A stretch of 7,289 bases of DNA, taken from JANNRW01 sp031401815 (GTDB lineage: Bacteria; Desulfobacterota; Desulfuromonadia; Geobacterales; DSM-12255). The notes under the pieces were generated by a model. The model had not been told where the DNA came from. It searched no databases and saw only the letters and a program-made list of their open reading frames with translations. Shown in pieces: positions 7,174 to 7,289 of this stretch; position 1 is the first letter of the stretch; each line of letters starts with the position of its first letter. Where the stretch lies: positions 1-7,289 of the forward strand of contig JANNRW010000111.1 in the NCBI GenBank assembly GCA_031401815.1. The letters are read 5' to 3'. Position numbers and translations under genes: made by a program.

Positions 7174-7289
7174 ACCCCTCCTGTCCTCCCCTTACTTAAG
7201 GGGAGGGACGCTCGAAGTGACATTGGTGGCATTACCGGCTTATCTTCCTCAAAGCGTCCCCCCGCTTGAGACAAGAGGGGGACAGGGGG
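7174..7289. repeat. Nested-palindrome repeat element, probably dispersed and cut by the window edge
   Basis: After the last gene the DNA is non-coding and rich in symmetry. A perfect 22-base palindrome (7185-7206) has arms CCTCCCCTTAC and its complement. GGGACGCT (7205-7212) pairs with AGCGTCCC (7253-7260). GTCCCCC (7256-7262) pairs with GGGGGAC (7277-7283), with an inner CTTG/CAAG stem (7265-7268, 7272-7275) and an AGA loop. The outer ends are also roughly inverted: CCTGTCC near 7180-7186 against GGACAGG near 7281-7287. C- and G-runs at both ends suggest a short MITE- or REP-like element. No coding frame is visible. The stems lack a T-tract, so terminator use is possible but unproven. From 7127 to 7173 I see nothing recognisable. 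Confidence 0.55.

Overview
The window looks like a chromosomal segment from a deltaproteobacterium, most likely of the Geobacter group (Desulfuromonadales). This is inferred from the last gene, a receiver-DUF4388-J-like-TPR protein of a type common in that group, from the moderate GC content and from the style of the intergenic repeats. No rRNA or other taxonomic marker is present, so the placement is tentative. All genes supported here lie on the + strand. I see no tRNA, rRNA, CRISPR array, transposase or integrase.

Region 1 (2-3352) is the 3' part of a very large Eco57I-class restriction-modification gene. Its reading frame is already open at the left edge, so the true start and the expected N-terminal nuclease lie upstream. 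The visible part holds the amino-methyltransferase core, with all its motifs, and the target-recognition and C-terminal domains. A Gly/Asn-rich stretch between the YTP motif and the SAM-binding motif is encoded by palindromic DNA and looks like a small repeat element captured in frame.

Region 2 (3353-4103) is a type II toxin-antitoxin operon. It has an AT-rich sigma70-type promoter, a near-perfect 11-bp inverted repeat over the -10 box (the probable operator), a Phd/YefM-type antitoxin, and a RelE/ParE-type toxin overlapping it by 4 nt. With the restriction-modification gene it forms a small defence or stability block.

Region 3 (4132-7126) looks like core chromosome: mltG, the endolytic murein transglycosylase, followed by a 647-residue receiver/DUF4388/J-like/TPR protein whose start lies 32 nt inside mltG. 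The toxin gene ends only 28 nt before mltG with no visible terminator between them, so transcription from the toxin-antitoxin promoter may run into the cell-wall gene.

Region 4 (7127-7289) is non-coding and holds nested palindromes that look like a dispersed repeat element running off the right edge. No clearly new multi-gene system is evident. The points most worth a second look are the captured repeat in the methyltransferase, the J-like domain without HPD, the toxin-antitoxin-to-mltG junction, and the terminal repeat.
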